A stretch of DNA of 14,634 bases, from assembly GCA_964461295.1 (NCBI GenBank), contig CAYWTX010000245.1, positions 1-14,634 on the forward strand, written 5' to 3'. The stretch comes from CAYWTX01 sp964461295 (GTDB taxonomy: Bacteria; Planctomycetota; Phycisphaerae; SM23-33). Below the pieces are notes generated by a model that saw nothing but the letters and a program-made list of their open reading frames with translations, was not told where the DNA came from and did no database searches. Shown here one piece after another: positions 1-7,473 of the stretch (positions are counted from its first letter, which is position 1; each line of letters opens with the position of its first letter). The translations under genes were made by a program, and so were the position numbers.

Positions 1-2
1 GC

Positions 3-227
3 CGCGATTATCTTGGACAGCAGTGGTTCGGCCCCAAGGAAGGGCTTGTGCGGTTCTGCACCAGGAACGACGTCGACAGGGCCTACTGGGTGACCGAAAG
101 ACAGGAAGATTTCGGCCTGATCAAGTTCCCGGGCGCCGCCACCCGTTTCCTGCAGATACCGGCTCACATCTTCTGCTACTTGCTGGGACAGGCGGAACGG
201 CTCCTATGGGAAGAACGCGGGGCATAG
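3..227 (+). CDS. C-terminal part of an unrecognised protein (cut by window start)
   Basis: The reading frame is open from the first bases and ends at TAG 225-227, giving 74 residues of an incomplete protein. Third codon positions are mostly G or C, as in the neighbouring genes. The composition is that of a normal protein (GPKEGLVRF, DVDRAYWVTERQEDFG), with a moderately hydrophobic stretch PAHIFCYLLG near the end. I do not recognise the family and assign no function. Its last 107 bp overlap antisense with the tail of the minus-strand Ntn-hydrolase gene. One of the two tails may be over-long; I think this frame is the better coding frame over 121-227 because the hydrolase tail there is low in recognisable content. 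Confidence 0.5.
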   Translation, partial: RDYLGQQWFGPKEGLVRFCTRNDVDRAYWVTERQEDFGLIKFPGAATRFLQIPAHIFCYLLGQAERLLWEERGA

Positions 228-1215
228 GGTCACACGCCGCCGCGAAGACCTCCACGCTCTGCTCCGCCGGGCGCATCACGATGTGCTGCGCGGTGCTCTC
301 CTGCATCACGCCCGGATCGGCAAGCGCCGTCACCAGGCTCTCCGTGTCCGTGCGCCCCGCGGCCAGAAGTCCCTCGCCCAGTTGCTTCAGTCTGCCGAAC
401 CGGCTGCGGTTGCCGTCGAACGACGCGGCCAACTCCTGGCTCAGGCTGCGCCGGTTGAAGTAGCCCAGCGACTGGTAGAAGTTGGTCGCCACCAGCGCCT
501 CGCCCGCCCTGCCCCATCGGCAGGCCGCGCGCGTTGGTGTCCGCTCGATGCACACTCGCTGCTGGTTCCGCACGCCCACCACCGTCAGGATGCAGTTGGC
601 GAAGAGCCTGTCGCGGCTGAGCATCGCGACGGCCTCGTCGAACCCGCCGGCGTCCTCCAGCACGCGGCGGAGCAGCAGCAGGACCGGCCAGCCGGTCCAG
701 CGGCAGCGCTGGCAGCCCAGCACGGCGTTGAGCACCACGGCGAACCCCCGCCCGCTCAGCCCCGTCGCCGCGCCGATCGACCCCGCCCAGCCGGGGACCG
801 CGAACTTCATCCGCCCGCCGCGGACGTATCGCAGCAGGCAGCTCGCGGCGGCGAGCTTCTCCGGCGGCCACCAATCCAGGTTCCGCGCCACCACCGGGCC
901 GGCGCTCGTGGGCAACGCCACCGTCGAGCACGCGATGGAGATGATCAGGTCGTACGACACGTTGGCCATCATCAGCCATCGCCAGTCGACGCCCGTGGCG
1001 GCCGCGATCTGCCTCGCCTCGCGCCCGAACCGTCCGCCGGTGCGCCAGTCGAACGCCCGCGCCAGCAGCAGCACCGCGCCCGGGACCCGCGCACGCATGT
1101 CGGCCAGCACGGCCTTGGCGCGCGCGACCGCCTCGGCCGGCAAGGCGGCAAATGGCTGACCGTCCGGCGCGTCCAGGTGGATGTCGTATACCGGGCATGG
1201 CGACCAGGAAGACAT
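121..1215 (-). CDS. Ntn-hydrolase, acid ceramidase/NAAA-like linear amide hydrolase
   Basis: Predicted 364-residue amidase of the N-terminal-nucleophile superfamily. The segment IACSTVALP then GPVVARNLDWW matches the C-(T/S)-x-V ... G-x-x-x-x-RN-(L/M)-D motif of acid ceramidase and N-acylethanolamine acid amidase. The nucleophile would be Cys96, with Arg111 and Asp114 in the RNxD motif. Further on, LVATNFYQS matches the conserved (V)xTNxx segment, and NRSRFGRLKQL the usual late helix. Known relatives self-cleave before the Cys and hydrolyse fatty-acid or other linear amides; the substrate here is unknown. I chose ATG 1215 (MSSWSPCPVYDIHLD) because homologous folds begin near VYDI; an in-frame GTG lies at 1248. 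Neither has a clear Shine-Dalgarno. No signal peptide is evident. The last ~35 residues, overlapping the convergent gene, look unlike a conserved domain. Confidence 0.75.
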   Translation of the reverse strand: MSSWSPCPVYDIHLDAPDGQPFAALPAEAVARAKAVLADMRARVPGAVLLLARAFDWRTGGRFGREARQIAAATGVDWRWLMMANVSYDLIISIACSTVALPTSAGPVVARNLDWWPPEKLAAASCLLRYVRGGRMKFAVPGWAGSIGAATGLSGRGFAVVLNAVLGCQRCRWTGWPVLLLLRRVLEDAGGFDEAVAMLSRDRLFANCILTVVGVRNQQRVCIERTPTRAACRWGRAGEALVATNFYQSLGYFNRRSLSQELAASFDGNRSRFGRLKQLGEGLLAAGRTDTESLVTALADPGVMQESTAQHIVMRPAEQSVEVFAAACDPMPRVLPIGAVPPVPASSRRCEPVSAGNGWRRPGT

Positions 1216-1326
1216 GCACGCAATGGTACGCGAAGCGAAGTGAATCACGAATGCGAATCCGGGTCAGGACAGCCGGTCGCGTTGTGGCGGTCTTCCGGGG
1301 GCTCACGCCCCGCCTGGACCCTGGCC

Positions 1327-1381
1327 GCCCCTTCGAGGCGAGGAGGGATAAGACTGCTTCTTCAATTCCTTCACAAGCTCT
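1327..1381. repeat. Dispersed intergenic repeat, copy A
   Basis: This 55-bp segment aligns with 11232-11290. Both begin GCCCCTTCG(A/G)GGCGA, run through a G-rich stretch, and end with ATTC(C/T)TTCACAAGCTCT, which matches at 16 of 17 positions (1365-1381 and 11274-11290). Both copies lie between genes. Copy A lacks the left inverted end seen in copy B, so it is probably partial. A small CGGGG/CCCCG hairpin (1296-1312) lies just before it. It lies in the ~345-bp gap between the hydrolase start and the next gene; apart from this and the promoter at 1454-1481 I see nothing else there. Confidence 0.45.
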
Positions 1382-1453
1382 GACGACTGCCTGCTGAAGG
1401 CCCTCACGGGGGCGAATCGGGTGCGATTGCCCTGGCCGATGGGTGAAGCAGAC

Positions 1454-1481
1454 TTGACACCTGCACCGGTGCTGCAATAAT
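1454..1481 (+). promoter_or_regulatory. Sigma70-type promoter for the TPR/LamG-like gene
   Basis: A perfect TTGACA (1454-1459) and an AATAAT (1476-1481, 5 of 6 to TATAAT) are separated by 16 bp. The expected transcript start is near 1488, about 73 nt before the ATG at 1561. This is the best housekeeping-type promoter match I found in the window. The long leader holds no obvious riboswitch. Confidence 0.55.
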
Positions 1482-1560
1482 CACATCGGGCATCCGTTTA
1501 CGGCTCTGAGGGCCATGGACGGACTCACCTCGTATCGGGCATGAATCCGGGAGACTGACA

Positions 1561-3477
1561 ATGAGAGGCAGACTGGTCGCCATCGCCGGGGCTGTGGCGC
1601 TTGGCGTCTGCCTGCGCGCGGCCGCGGTCGAGAGCCCGGAGAGGAGCTTCGACACGGTCTTCGGCCAGGAAGTCCGGGCCGCGGCCGCCAGCGCCGACAA
1701 GGCCGACGACGTGCAACTGGCCGGCAAGATCCTCGAGGCGTCGGCGAAGTTCACTTCCGAGACGCAGACCCGCGTCTACTTCTGCCGCAAAGCATACGAC
1801 CTGGCGATGAAGGACCGCGCCGGCTATACCGTTGCCGCCGATGCGGCCAGGCGGCTTCTCAAGGACCTGCCCGACGAGAAGCCGGCTTGCCAGAACATGC
1901 TGGCCAAGGCCCTTGAGGATCGGTTCCTGGCCACGCCCGACGGCGCCCGCTTCGACATCGGCGAGGAGTTGCTTGATGTGCTGATCGCCATGGGCGATGG
2001 CCGCTGCGCCGCGCGCGATTTCATCGGGGCATCGGAGTTCTATGGCCGGGCGGTCAGGATCGCCCGCACCAACCGCTCGGACCGCGTGGCGGAAGCACAA
2101 CAGAAGGTGGGACAGGCCACCACCGGCCAGACGCTGGCGGCGAGCCTGGAACGGCTGCTGAGGAACTACCAGGCCAAACCGGGCGACCCCGCGGCCGCCC
2201 GCGCCATCGCCATGTTGTGCGTCGTGGAGTTCAACGCGCCGGAGGAAGCGGCGCCGTACGTGCAGCCATCGGGCGACGCGGCCCTGAAGCAGATGGTGCC
2301 CCTGGCGATGCAGGCCATGGACCGCGTGGACGAGAAGAACTGCCTGTCGCTGGCGGGGTGGTACCGCGACCTGGCCCGGGCGGCGACGCTGGGGCGCGAG
2401 CCCGTGCTCAAACGGGCGCAGGGGTACCTCGAAAGGTTCCTTTCGCTGCACACCAACGGCGATCCCCAACGGGTCAAGGCCGAGACCGAACTGGCCGACG
2501 TGAACAAGGCCCTGGAGGCGCTCCGCCCCGCGGCCGAGAGATACCGCGGGAAGTGGGTGGACCTGCTGGCGCTGGTGAACTTGGGGCAGGACGTGCTGTC
2601 GGGCAAGTGGTCGCTGTCGTCCGAGGGGCTGCTCTCGCCGGACACGATGGCGGGCCTTCGCCTGCCGGCTTCGCCGCAGGCAAGCTACGAGCTGGAAGTC
2701 GTGACGGAACGTGTGGGCGGTGACAACTCGGCGTTCATCTTCCTGCCCGCCGGGCCCAGGATGGTGTGCTATCACGTCGGCGGGTACACGGCCAACTACC
2801 CCAGTTCGTACTACGGTCCGACCGCTGTTGCGCGCAAGTACGGTCCGTTCAGGGGAGGCGCCGGCAGATACGCGATGGCGGGGTTTGAGACCATCCAGGG
2901 CAAGATGGTCATCGCCAACGACGCCGCCCGCGAGTACCGGATGGACAACAACGTGAAGATGACGTGGCTGCTGAAGGTTGTGATGGAGCCGGACTCGCGG
3001 GTGACGCTCCAGGCCGACCTCAACGGCAAGGAATTCGTCAAGTGGCAGGGATTGGCTGCGATGGTGGGCCTGCCGTCGCACTGCCGGCTCGATTCCCGCG
3101 GGCTGGGCATCGGCGTGTCCAAGACATCGTGGCGATTCCGCTCTGTTCGCCTCAAGGTGCTGTCCGGCGGGCTGAAGATCCGCGGCGGCGAGACCGGCGA
3201 GTTGCCGCCGGCGATCGGGCTGCTGTCTTTCCCGCCGACGGCGACAACCAAGCCCAACGGCGGCGACGCGACCAAGCCCCCGGCGGCGGGCGACGAGGCC
3301 GCCGCGGGCACCGCCCTGAAGATGGCGGACATGCTGCGCGAGCAGAGGAAGCTCGACGCCGCCAAGCGCCGCTACCGCGAGGTCGCCGAGAAGTACCCCG
3401 ACACGACGGCCGCCACGGCGGCCGCGGCCGCGCTGGCCGAAATCACTGCCGAGGAAGAAGGCGGGGGCACACGCTGA
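1561..3477 (+). CDS. Secreted TPR protein with LamG/DUF1080-like domain
   Basis: A 638-residue protein with an N-terminal export signal (MRGRL, hydrophobic stretch, likely cleavage near LRAAA-VESP). Residues ~25-320 are helical and alanine-rich, compatible with degenerate TPR/SEL1-like repeats. Residues ~331-535 read as a beta-sandwich of the concanavalin/DUF1080 kind: WVDLLALVNLGQDVLSGKW, then YELEVVTERVGGDNSAFIF and RGLGIGVSKTSWRFRSVRL. After a Pro/Gly linker, residues ~581-635 carry one clear TPR unit (KLDAAKRRYREVAEKYPDT). This architecture is common in Planctomycetota, with no firm function; carbohydrate or cell-surface binding is a guess. The start is supported by GGGAG at 1549-1553, 7 nt before ATG. 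It stands alone, with its own promoter. A short CGTCGG/CCGACG hairpin at 3505-3518 follows the stop but lacks a T tract. Confidence 0.85.
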   Translation: MRGRLVAIAGAVALGVCLRAAAVESPERSFDTVFGQEVRAAAASADKADDVQLAGKILEASAKFTSETQTRVYFCRKAYDLAMKDRAGYTVAADAARRLLKDLPDEKPACQNMLAKALEDRFLATPDGARFDIGEELLDVLIAMGDGRCAARDFIGASEFYGRAVRIARTNRSDRVAEAQQKVGQATTGQTLAASLERLLRNYQAKPGDPAAARAIAMLCVVEFNAPEEAAPYVQPSGDAALKQMVPLAMQAMDRVDEKNCLSLAGWYRDLARAATLGREPVLKRAQGYLERFLSLHTNGDPQRVKAETELADVNKALEALRPAAERYRGKWVDLLALVNLGQDVLSGKWSLSSEGLLSPDTMAGLRLPASPQASYELEVVTERVGGDNSAFIFLPAGPRMVCYHVGGYTANYPSSYYGPTAVARKYGPFRGGAGRYAMAGFETIQGKMVIANDAAREYRMDNNVKMTWLLKVVMEPDSRVTLQADLNGKEFVKWQGLAAMVGLPSHCRLDSRGLGIGVSKTSWRFRSVRLKVLSGGLKIRGGETGELPPAIGLLSFPPTATTKPNGGDATKPPAAGDEAAAGTALKMADMLREQRKLDAAKRRYREVAEKYPDTTAATAAAAALAEITAEEEGGGTR

Positions 3478-3565
3478 TCGCGCGGTAGAAGCCAGGAACG
3501 GCGCCGTCGGCCCCGACGTGCATCCCCGCCCACGTCCGTCCTCGACGCCAATCGCCGCGAGCCCC

Positions 3566-3594
3566 TACACAACCCCCCCGCCCGCGGCTACAAT
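3566..3594 (+). promoter_or_regulatory. Possible promoter of the epimerase-DUF819-NlpC operon
   Basis: TACACA (3566-3571, 4 of 6 to TTGACA) and TACAAT (3589-3594, 5 of 6 to TATAAT) are 17 bp apart. Transcription would start near 3601, leaving a leader of only about 17 nt before ATG 3618, which still accommodates the AGGGA ribosome site at 3607-3611. This is a modest match only. Confidence 0.35.
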
Positions 3595-3617
3595 CTCCAG
3601 CCGAACAGGGACGTTCG

Positions 3618-4676
3618 ATGCCCCGAATCCGGCACATCTCGTTTCGGCCGATGGAGCGGCCTCTCCGCACCGCCTTCACCACGTCCCGCGGCAGCAAGAA
3701 GTCGCACCGGTTCGTGCTCGTTCGCGTGCGATTGGCCGGCGGCCCGGTCGGCATCGGCGAGGTCCCAACCAGCTTCACCTACCCCCACGAGTCGATGGAG
3801 GCGATCCTGCACACGCTGGCCACGGCCCGGCCGGCGCTGCTCGGCCTGCCCATCGACGACGCGCTCGCCCTGCTGCCGGGCCTGCGCCGACGCTGCCCAC
3901 GCATGCGGATGACGCTCTCCGGCCTGGAGGTCGCGATGCTCCGCGCCAAGCTCGCCGCCCGCGGCAGCGACGAGTTCCTCCACTGGGGCGGCCGCTGCCG
4001 CCGCATCGAGACCGACATCACCATCCCCTTCTCCACCGACGCCGGTACGGTCTTGCGGTGGCTCGCCTGGGCCGGCCGAAAGGGCTTCCGCATCTACAAG
4101 GTGAAAGTCTCCGGCCGGCAGGCCGACGACCGCCGCCTGCTGACGCTGGTGGCCCAGCGCCTGGCCGACACGGTGGAGGGTTGCTCGCTGCTGCTGGACG
4201 GCAACCAGGGCTTCACGCCGCGTTGCCTGCTGGCGCTGACCGATTGGCTTGCCTCGCGTCGCTTTCCGGTCGCGCTTGTGGAGCAACCGTTACGGAAAGG
4301 CGATTGGTCAGGGCTTCAGCAGCTTCGCGGGCGCTGCCCGCTGCCGATCGTTCTCGACGAATCGGTGCAAGGCATCGACCACCTTCGCCGCGTGATCGAC
4401 CACCGCGCCGCCGACGGAGTCAACATCAAGATCGCCAAGAGCGGCCTGGCCGAGTCAGCCGAGATGGTCCGCCTCGCCCGCCGCGCGAAGCTCCTCCTCA
4501 TGATCGGCTGCATGACCGAGACGGCCGTGGGGCTTTCGGCGGGAATCAACTTCGCGGCCGGCACGGGCGAGTTCGACTACGTCGACCTCGACTCGATCCA
4601 CTTCTTCTCGCACAACGGGCGCGTGGGACCGTGGCGGATCGACGGCCCGCGGTACGTCCTGGAGGGCCGACGTTGA
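3618..4676 (+). CDS. Dipeptide epimerase (L-Ala-D/L-Glu type), enolase superfamily
   Basis: A 352-residue member of the muconate-lactonizing/mandelate racemase group. Catalytic features are complete: YKVKVSG (Lys161 and Lys163), metal ligands Asp194 (LLLDGNQG), Glu222 (VEQPL) and Asp247 (VLDES), the opposite base Lys271 (VNIKIAKSG), the GCMTET segment, and a C-terminal D-x-D (YVDLDS, Asp323/Asp325). That D-x-D is the hallmark of dipeptide epimerases, where it binds the substrate's amino group. Characterised relatives (YcjG of E. coli, YkfB of B. subtilis) interconvert L-Ala-D-Glu and L-Ala-L-Glu during murein-peptide recycling in the cytoplasm. The start has AGGGA 6 nt upstream. The next gene's TTG start overlaps its stop, and an NlpC/P60 peptidase follows, supporting the murein role. 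Exact dipeptide specificity is inferred; other dipeptide epimerases of this fold exist. Confidence 0.92.
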   Translation: MPRIRHISFRPMERPLRTAFTTSRGSKKSHRFVLVRVRLAGGPVGIGEVPTSFTYPHESMEAILHTLATARPALLGLPIDDALALLPGLRRRCPRMRMTLSGLEVAMLRAKLAARGSDEFLHWGGRCRRIETDITIPFSTDAGTVLRWLAWAGRKGFRIYKVKVSGRQADDRRLLTLVAQRLADTVEGCSLLLDGNQGFTPRCLLALTDWLASRRFPVALVEQPLRKGDWSGLQQLRGRCPLPIVLDESVQGIDHLRRVIDHRAADGVNIKIAKSGLAESAEMVRLARRAKLLLMIGCMTETAVGLSAGINFAAGTGEFDYVDLDSIHFFSHNGRVGPWRIDGPRYVLEGRR

Positions 4677-5863
4677 GTGACAGTCTCTCCATTGCGGCGG
4701 TCCTGCTGGCCATCGAGGCCGGCGTGCTGCTGTCGGCCGAGCATAGGCTGCTTCGGCGAATCTTCAACTTCCTGCCGACGGTGTTCTGGATCTACTTCCT
4801 GCCGGGCGTGGTCGTGGCCGCGGGAGCGATTCGCCCGGGGGCGGGCCTCAAGACGCTGTTCTCGTTCTCGCTGGACCATCTGCTGCCGGCCGCGCTGGTG
4901 CTGCTGCTTCTCTCGGTGGACTTGCCGGCGATCCTGCGATTGGGCTGGCGGGCCCTGTTCATGATGCTCGCCGGCAGCGGGGGCATTCTCATCGGCGGGC
5001 CGCTGGTCATCCTGCTGCTGGGCCGCTGGCTGCCGGAGAAGATCTGGATGGGGTTCGGCGCGCTGTCGGGCTCGTGGATCGGCGGCAGCGCGAACATGGT
5101 CGCCGTCAAGGAAGCCATCGGCACCCCGGAGAGCATGTACAGCCTCATGGTGGTCGTCGACACCATCGTGGCATACTCCTGGATGGGGTTGGTGATCGCC
5201 CTGGCGACTGTGAAGCGCCGCTACGACCGCTGGACGCTCTGCCACCCTCGCCTGATGGACGACCTCGGCCGCCGCACGCGCGACGTATCCGCCGGCGCCG
5301 CGCTGCCTCTCAGCCTGCCCGGCCTGGCGGCCGTGTTCGCCGTGGCGTTCATCGGCTCGGCCGTGGCGTGGCACGTGGGCTGCGCCCTGCCGAAGATCCC
5401 CAACATCGCCAACGAATCGACGTGGCGAATCATCGTCGCCTCGACGCTCGGCATCGTGTTGTCCTTCACGCCGCTGCGCCGGCTGGAACGGTTCGGCGCG
5501 ACCAAGGCCGGCTACGCCATGCTGTTCTTCGTGCTGGCCTGCATCGGCGCCAGGGCGGATTTCTCGCGGTTCGCCGAGGTGCCGATCCTCCTGCTGGCCG
5601 GGGCTGTCTGGGTGCTGATCCACGCCGGCGTGCTGGTGGCGGCCTCGCGGCTGGTCCGCGCCCCGATGTTCCTGACCGCCACCGCCAGCCAGGCCAATAT
5701 CGGCGGCCCGGCCTCGGCGCCCATCGTGGCCGAAGCCTACCAGCCCGGCCTGGCGAACGTCGGGCTGCTGATGGCCATCCTGGGCAACATCATCGGCACG
5801 TACCTGGGCCTGGTGTGCAGCCGGCTGTGCTACTGGGCAGCATTCGTCGTGGGGAAAGCATGA
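4673..5863 (+). CDS. DUF819 family integral membrane protein (candidate peptide permease)
   Basis: A 396-residue protein with about ten hydrophobic membrane segments spread over its length. Family marks are GSWIGGSANMVAVKE starting at residue 133, ASQANIGGPASAPIVA starting at residue 338, and the closing GNIIGTYLGL; the paired GG-S/A-N motifs suggest an inverted-repeat transporter fold. DUF819 (YjcL-like) has no established substrate that I know of. I chose TTG 4673: it overlaps the preceding TGA (TTGA) and has GGAGGG at 4661-4666, 6 nt upstream, a strong ribosome site. No ATG or GTG in frame fits as well. Its position between a dipeptide epimerase and a murein endopeptidase suggests it imports or exports murein-derived peptides. 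That is inference from context only. Confidence 0.9.
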   Translation: MSDSLSIAAVLLAIEAGVLLSAEHRLLRRIFNFLPTVFWIYFLPGVVVAAGAIRPGAGLKTLFSFSLDHLLPAALVLLLLSVDLPAILRLGWRALFMMLAGSGGILIGGPLVILLLGRWLPEKIWMGFGALSGSWIGGSANMVAVKEAIGTPESMYSLMVVVDTIVAYSWMGLVIALATVKRRYDRWTLCHPRLMDDLGRRTRDVSAGAALPLSLPGLAAVFAVAFIGSAVAWHVGCALPKIPNIANESTWRIIVASTLGIVLSFTPLRRLERFGATKAGYAMLFFVLACIGARADFSRFAEVPILLLAGAVWVLIHAGVLVAASRLVRAPMFLTATASQANIGGPASAPIVAEAYQPGLANVGLLMAILGNIIGTYLGLVCSRLCYWAAFVVGKA

Positions 5864-7443
5864 GTACACAAAGAACGCCTCGAAGCGGCGTGAGGGCTCA
5901 CCTACCGGAGGGGGACGTTTGTAGTACCGCCGTAAGGCGGGTTGTTTCTTGTCGAAGGCGTGCCGGGATTCCGCCTTACGGCGGGACTACGAACAGGGAA
6001 CGACCTCCCTGGCCCCAAGTAAGTGATGCCTTCCGAAGCAGTGCGAGAGGCAGTCACCCCGAAGGGGCCTTCGGTTTCAGTGACCGGTTCTTCGGCAAAC
6101 GCCCGAACTTCCTTGCGCTTGTGCTTATCGGTTTAGTTCTTTCCGGCTGTCGCGGCGCGGGCTCCGTGTCCTCCCCGCCCGCTTCCGCCGCCGACGTCGC
6201 CGACATCCGCAACCTGCCCCAGGACTGCAACGCCTGGCTGGACAGGGCCGCCGGCGACACGCCGCTGATCTCGCCGCAGGAACAGGCCGCACGCTATGCC
6301 CACTTCCGCAAGACCTGGATGTCGCCGTGGGCGGCCGTCAACACCGACGCCGTGCGCGACGAGGCCGCCGCGACGCTCGATCGCTACGCGAGGGACCCAG
6401 GCTACGGCGAGGACCTTCGCCCCCACAAGACGGATTGGATCGGCGGTCTGGCTCGCCTCGCGGCGCTTAGCGGACATCCGCGAGCACCCTCGCCCGCCAT
6501 CACCATCCGCAACACCAACTTGCGTGAACTGCCGACGGCGGCGCCGCACTTCAACGACCCGTCGCTGCCGGGCGAGGGTTTTCCGTTCGACAACCTCCAG
6601 AAGACCGCTCTGTGGGCCGGCACGCCGGCCTGCATCTGCCACTACTCCGCCGACGGCGCCTGGGCGCTGGTCGCCACGTCGCTGGCCTCCGGCTGGGCGC
6701 CCGCCGCCGACGTCCTGGCCGTCGACCGCGACCTCATCGAGGCGTGGCAGGCCGCGCCATGGGCCGCCGTCGTCAGGGATCGCACCGCGTTCCGCGAACG
6801 GTCCGACGCCCCGGCCCGTTTCGTCACGCACGTCGGGGCGGTCTTCCCCATCGCCGCCAAGAGCGACCGCACGTTCGCCCTGCTGATCCCGGTGGACAAC
6901 GCCCGCGGCGGGGCCGCGGCGCGGCAGTGCGCCGTCCCCGCCGACGCCGTCGCCGCCATGCCGGTCCCCTTCACGCCCGCCGCGGTCGCGCGCGGCGGCA
7001 ACCAGATGCTCGGCCAGCCCTACGGCTGGGGCGGCCTGCTGGAGAACCGCGACTGCTCGGCCATGGTCCGCGACCTGATGACCCCCTTCGGCCTGTTCCT
7101 GCCGCGTAACTCGGGCCAGCAGGCCAGGGCCGGCGCGCTCGTGCCGGTTGACCCTTCCGACCGCCAGCGCCTCTACGCGAGCATCCTCGAGCACGCCCGG
7201 CCGTGGTCCACGCTCCTATGGTGCGATGGCCACATCATGCTGTACGTCGGCCAACGCGACGGTCAGCCGATCATCCTGCACAGCCCGTGGGGCGTTCGGA
7301 CCCGCCGCGACGGGCGCGAGGGCCGGCACGTCATCGGCCGCTGTTCGATCACCACGCTGACGCCCGGCGCCGAACTGCCCGACTGGGACCCCCACGCGTG
7401 CCTGGCGGCGAAGATCAAGGCGGTGGTGAGGCTCGACCGATAG
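5860..7443 (+). CDS. Lipoprotein NlpC/P60 peptidase with SH3-like domains
   Basis: 527 residues from ATG 5860, which overlaps the DUF819 stop (ATGA) and is preceded by GGGGA. The C-terminal NlpC/P60 domain has Cys399 (NRDCSAM), His458 (DGHIMLYVG) and His474 (ILHSPWG), the Cys-His-His set of gamma-D-glutamyl-diamino acid endopeptidases such as YkfC. Before it are segments typical of the SH3_6/SH3_7 group (ITIRNTNLRELPT, PSLPGEGFPFDNLQ, GWAPAADVLAVD) and an N-terminal helical region. It would clip stem peptides and yield L-Ala-D-Glu for the epimerase. A lipobox LSGC (Cys97) follows a hydrophobic stretch at residues ~86-96, far too deep for a normal lipoprotein signal. The first ~75 residues are repeat-derived (5917-5994 and 6053-6084), so the functional start may lie closer to the lipobox; the only other in-frame starts are GTG 5890 and GTG 6121. 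Confidence 0.85.
   Translation: MSTQRTPRSGVRAHLPEGDVCSTAVRRVVSCRRRAGIPPYGGTTNRERPPWPQVSDAFRSSARGSHPEGAFGFSDRFFGKRPNFLALVLIGLVLSGCRGAGSVSSPPASAADVADIRNLPQDCNAWLDRAAGDTPLISPQEQAARYAHFRKTWMSPWAAVNTDAVRDEAAATLDRYARDPGYGEDLRPHKTDWIGGLARLAALSGHPRAPSPAITIRNTNLRELPTAAPHFNDPSLPGEGFPFDNLQKTALWAGTPACICHYSADGAWALVATSLASGWAPAADVLAVDRDLIEAWQAAPWAAVVRDRTAFRERSDAPARFVTHVGAVFPIAAKSDRTFALLIPVDNARGGAAARQCAVPADAVAAMPVPFTPAAVARGGNQMLGQPYGWGGLLENRDCSAMVRDLMTPFGLFLPRNSGQQARAGALVPVDPSDRQRLYASILEHARPWSTLLWCDGHIMLYVGQRDGQPIILHSPWGVRTRRDGREGRHVIGRCSITTLTPGAELPDWDPHACLAAKIKAVVRLDR
5917..5994. repeat. REP-like inverted repeat inserted at the start of the NlpC gene
   Basis: Two 24-bp arms, 5917-5940 and 5971-5994, are reverse complements with two mismatches, separated by a 30-bp spacer. 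Each arm centres on GCCGTAAGGC. It is a typical palindromic dispersed element, and I see no second copy in this window. The reading frame stays open through it, encoding basic low-complexity residues. The preceding bases add another palindrome, GTGAG/CTCAC at 5890-5901. Confidence 0.75.
6053..6084. repeat. Second hairpin before the NlpC lipoprotein signal
   Basis: CCGAAGG (6059-6065) and CCTTCGG (6068-6074) form a 7-bp stem with a 2-nt gap, enclosed by outer arms GTCAC (6053-6057) and GTGAC (6080-6084). It lies about 25 bp before the hydrophobic signal of the NlpC protein. It could be part of the same repeat cluster or an RNA structure affecting translation; I cannot tell which. Confidence 0.4.
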
Positions 7444-7473
7444 GAAGAGGCGGCGGCGGACGCGATGCCCACG

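Noticed and set aside
230..1477. Long minus-strand frame of 415 residues overlapping the hydrolase
   Set aside because: It is an out-of-frame shadow rich in Arg/Gly/Ala with no domain; the overlapping frame carries the CSTV/RNLDW motif.
1525..3081. Long antisense frame across the TPR/LamG-like gene
   Set aside because: Its His/Arg/Gln-rich composition is the usual product of reading a GC-rich gene backwards; the plus frame has a promoter, ribosome site and signal peptide.
3505..3518. Terminator after the TPR/LamG-like gene
   Set aside because: The hairpin is short with no T tract, so I mention it only under the gene.
3518..4672. Upstream extension of the DUF819 frame through the epimerase gene
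   Set aside because: The extension is Arg/Pro-rich and lies over the epimerase in another frame; the TTG at 4673 has a strong ribosome site.
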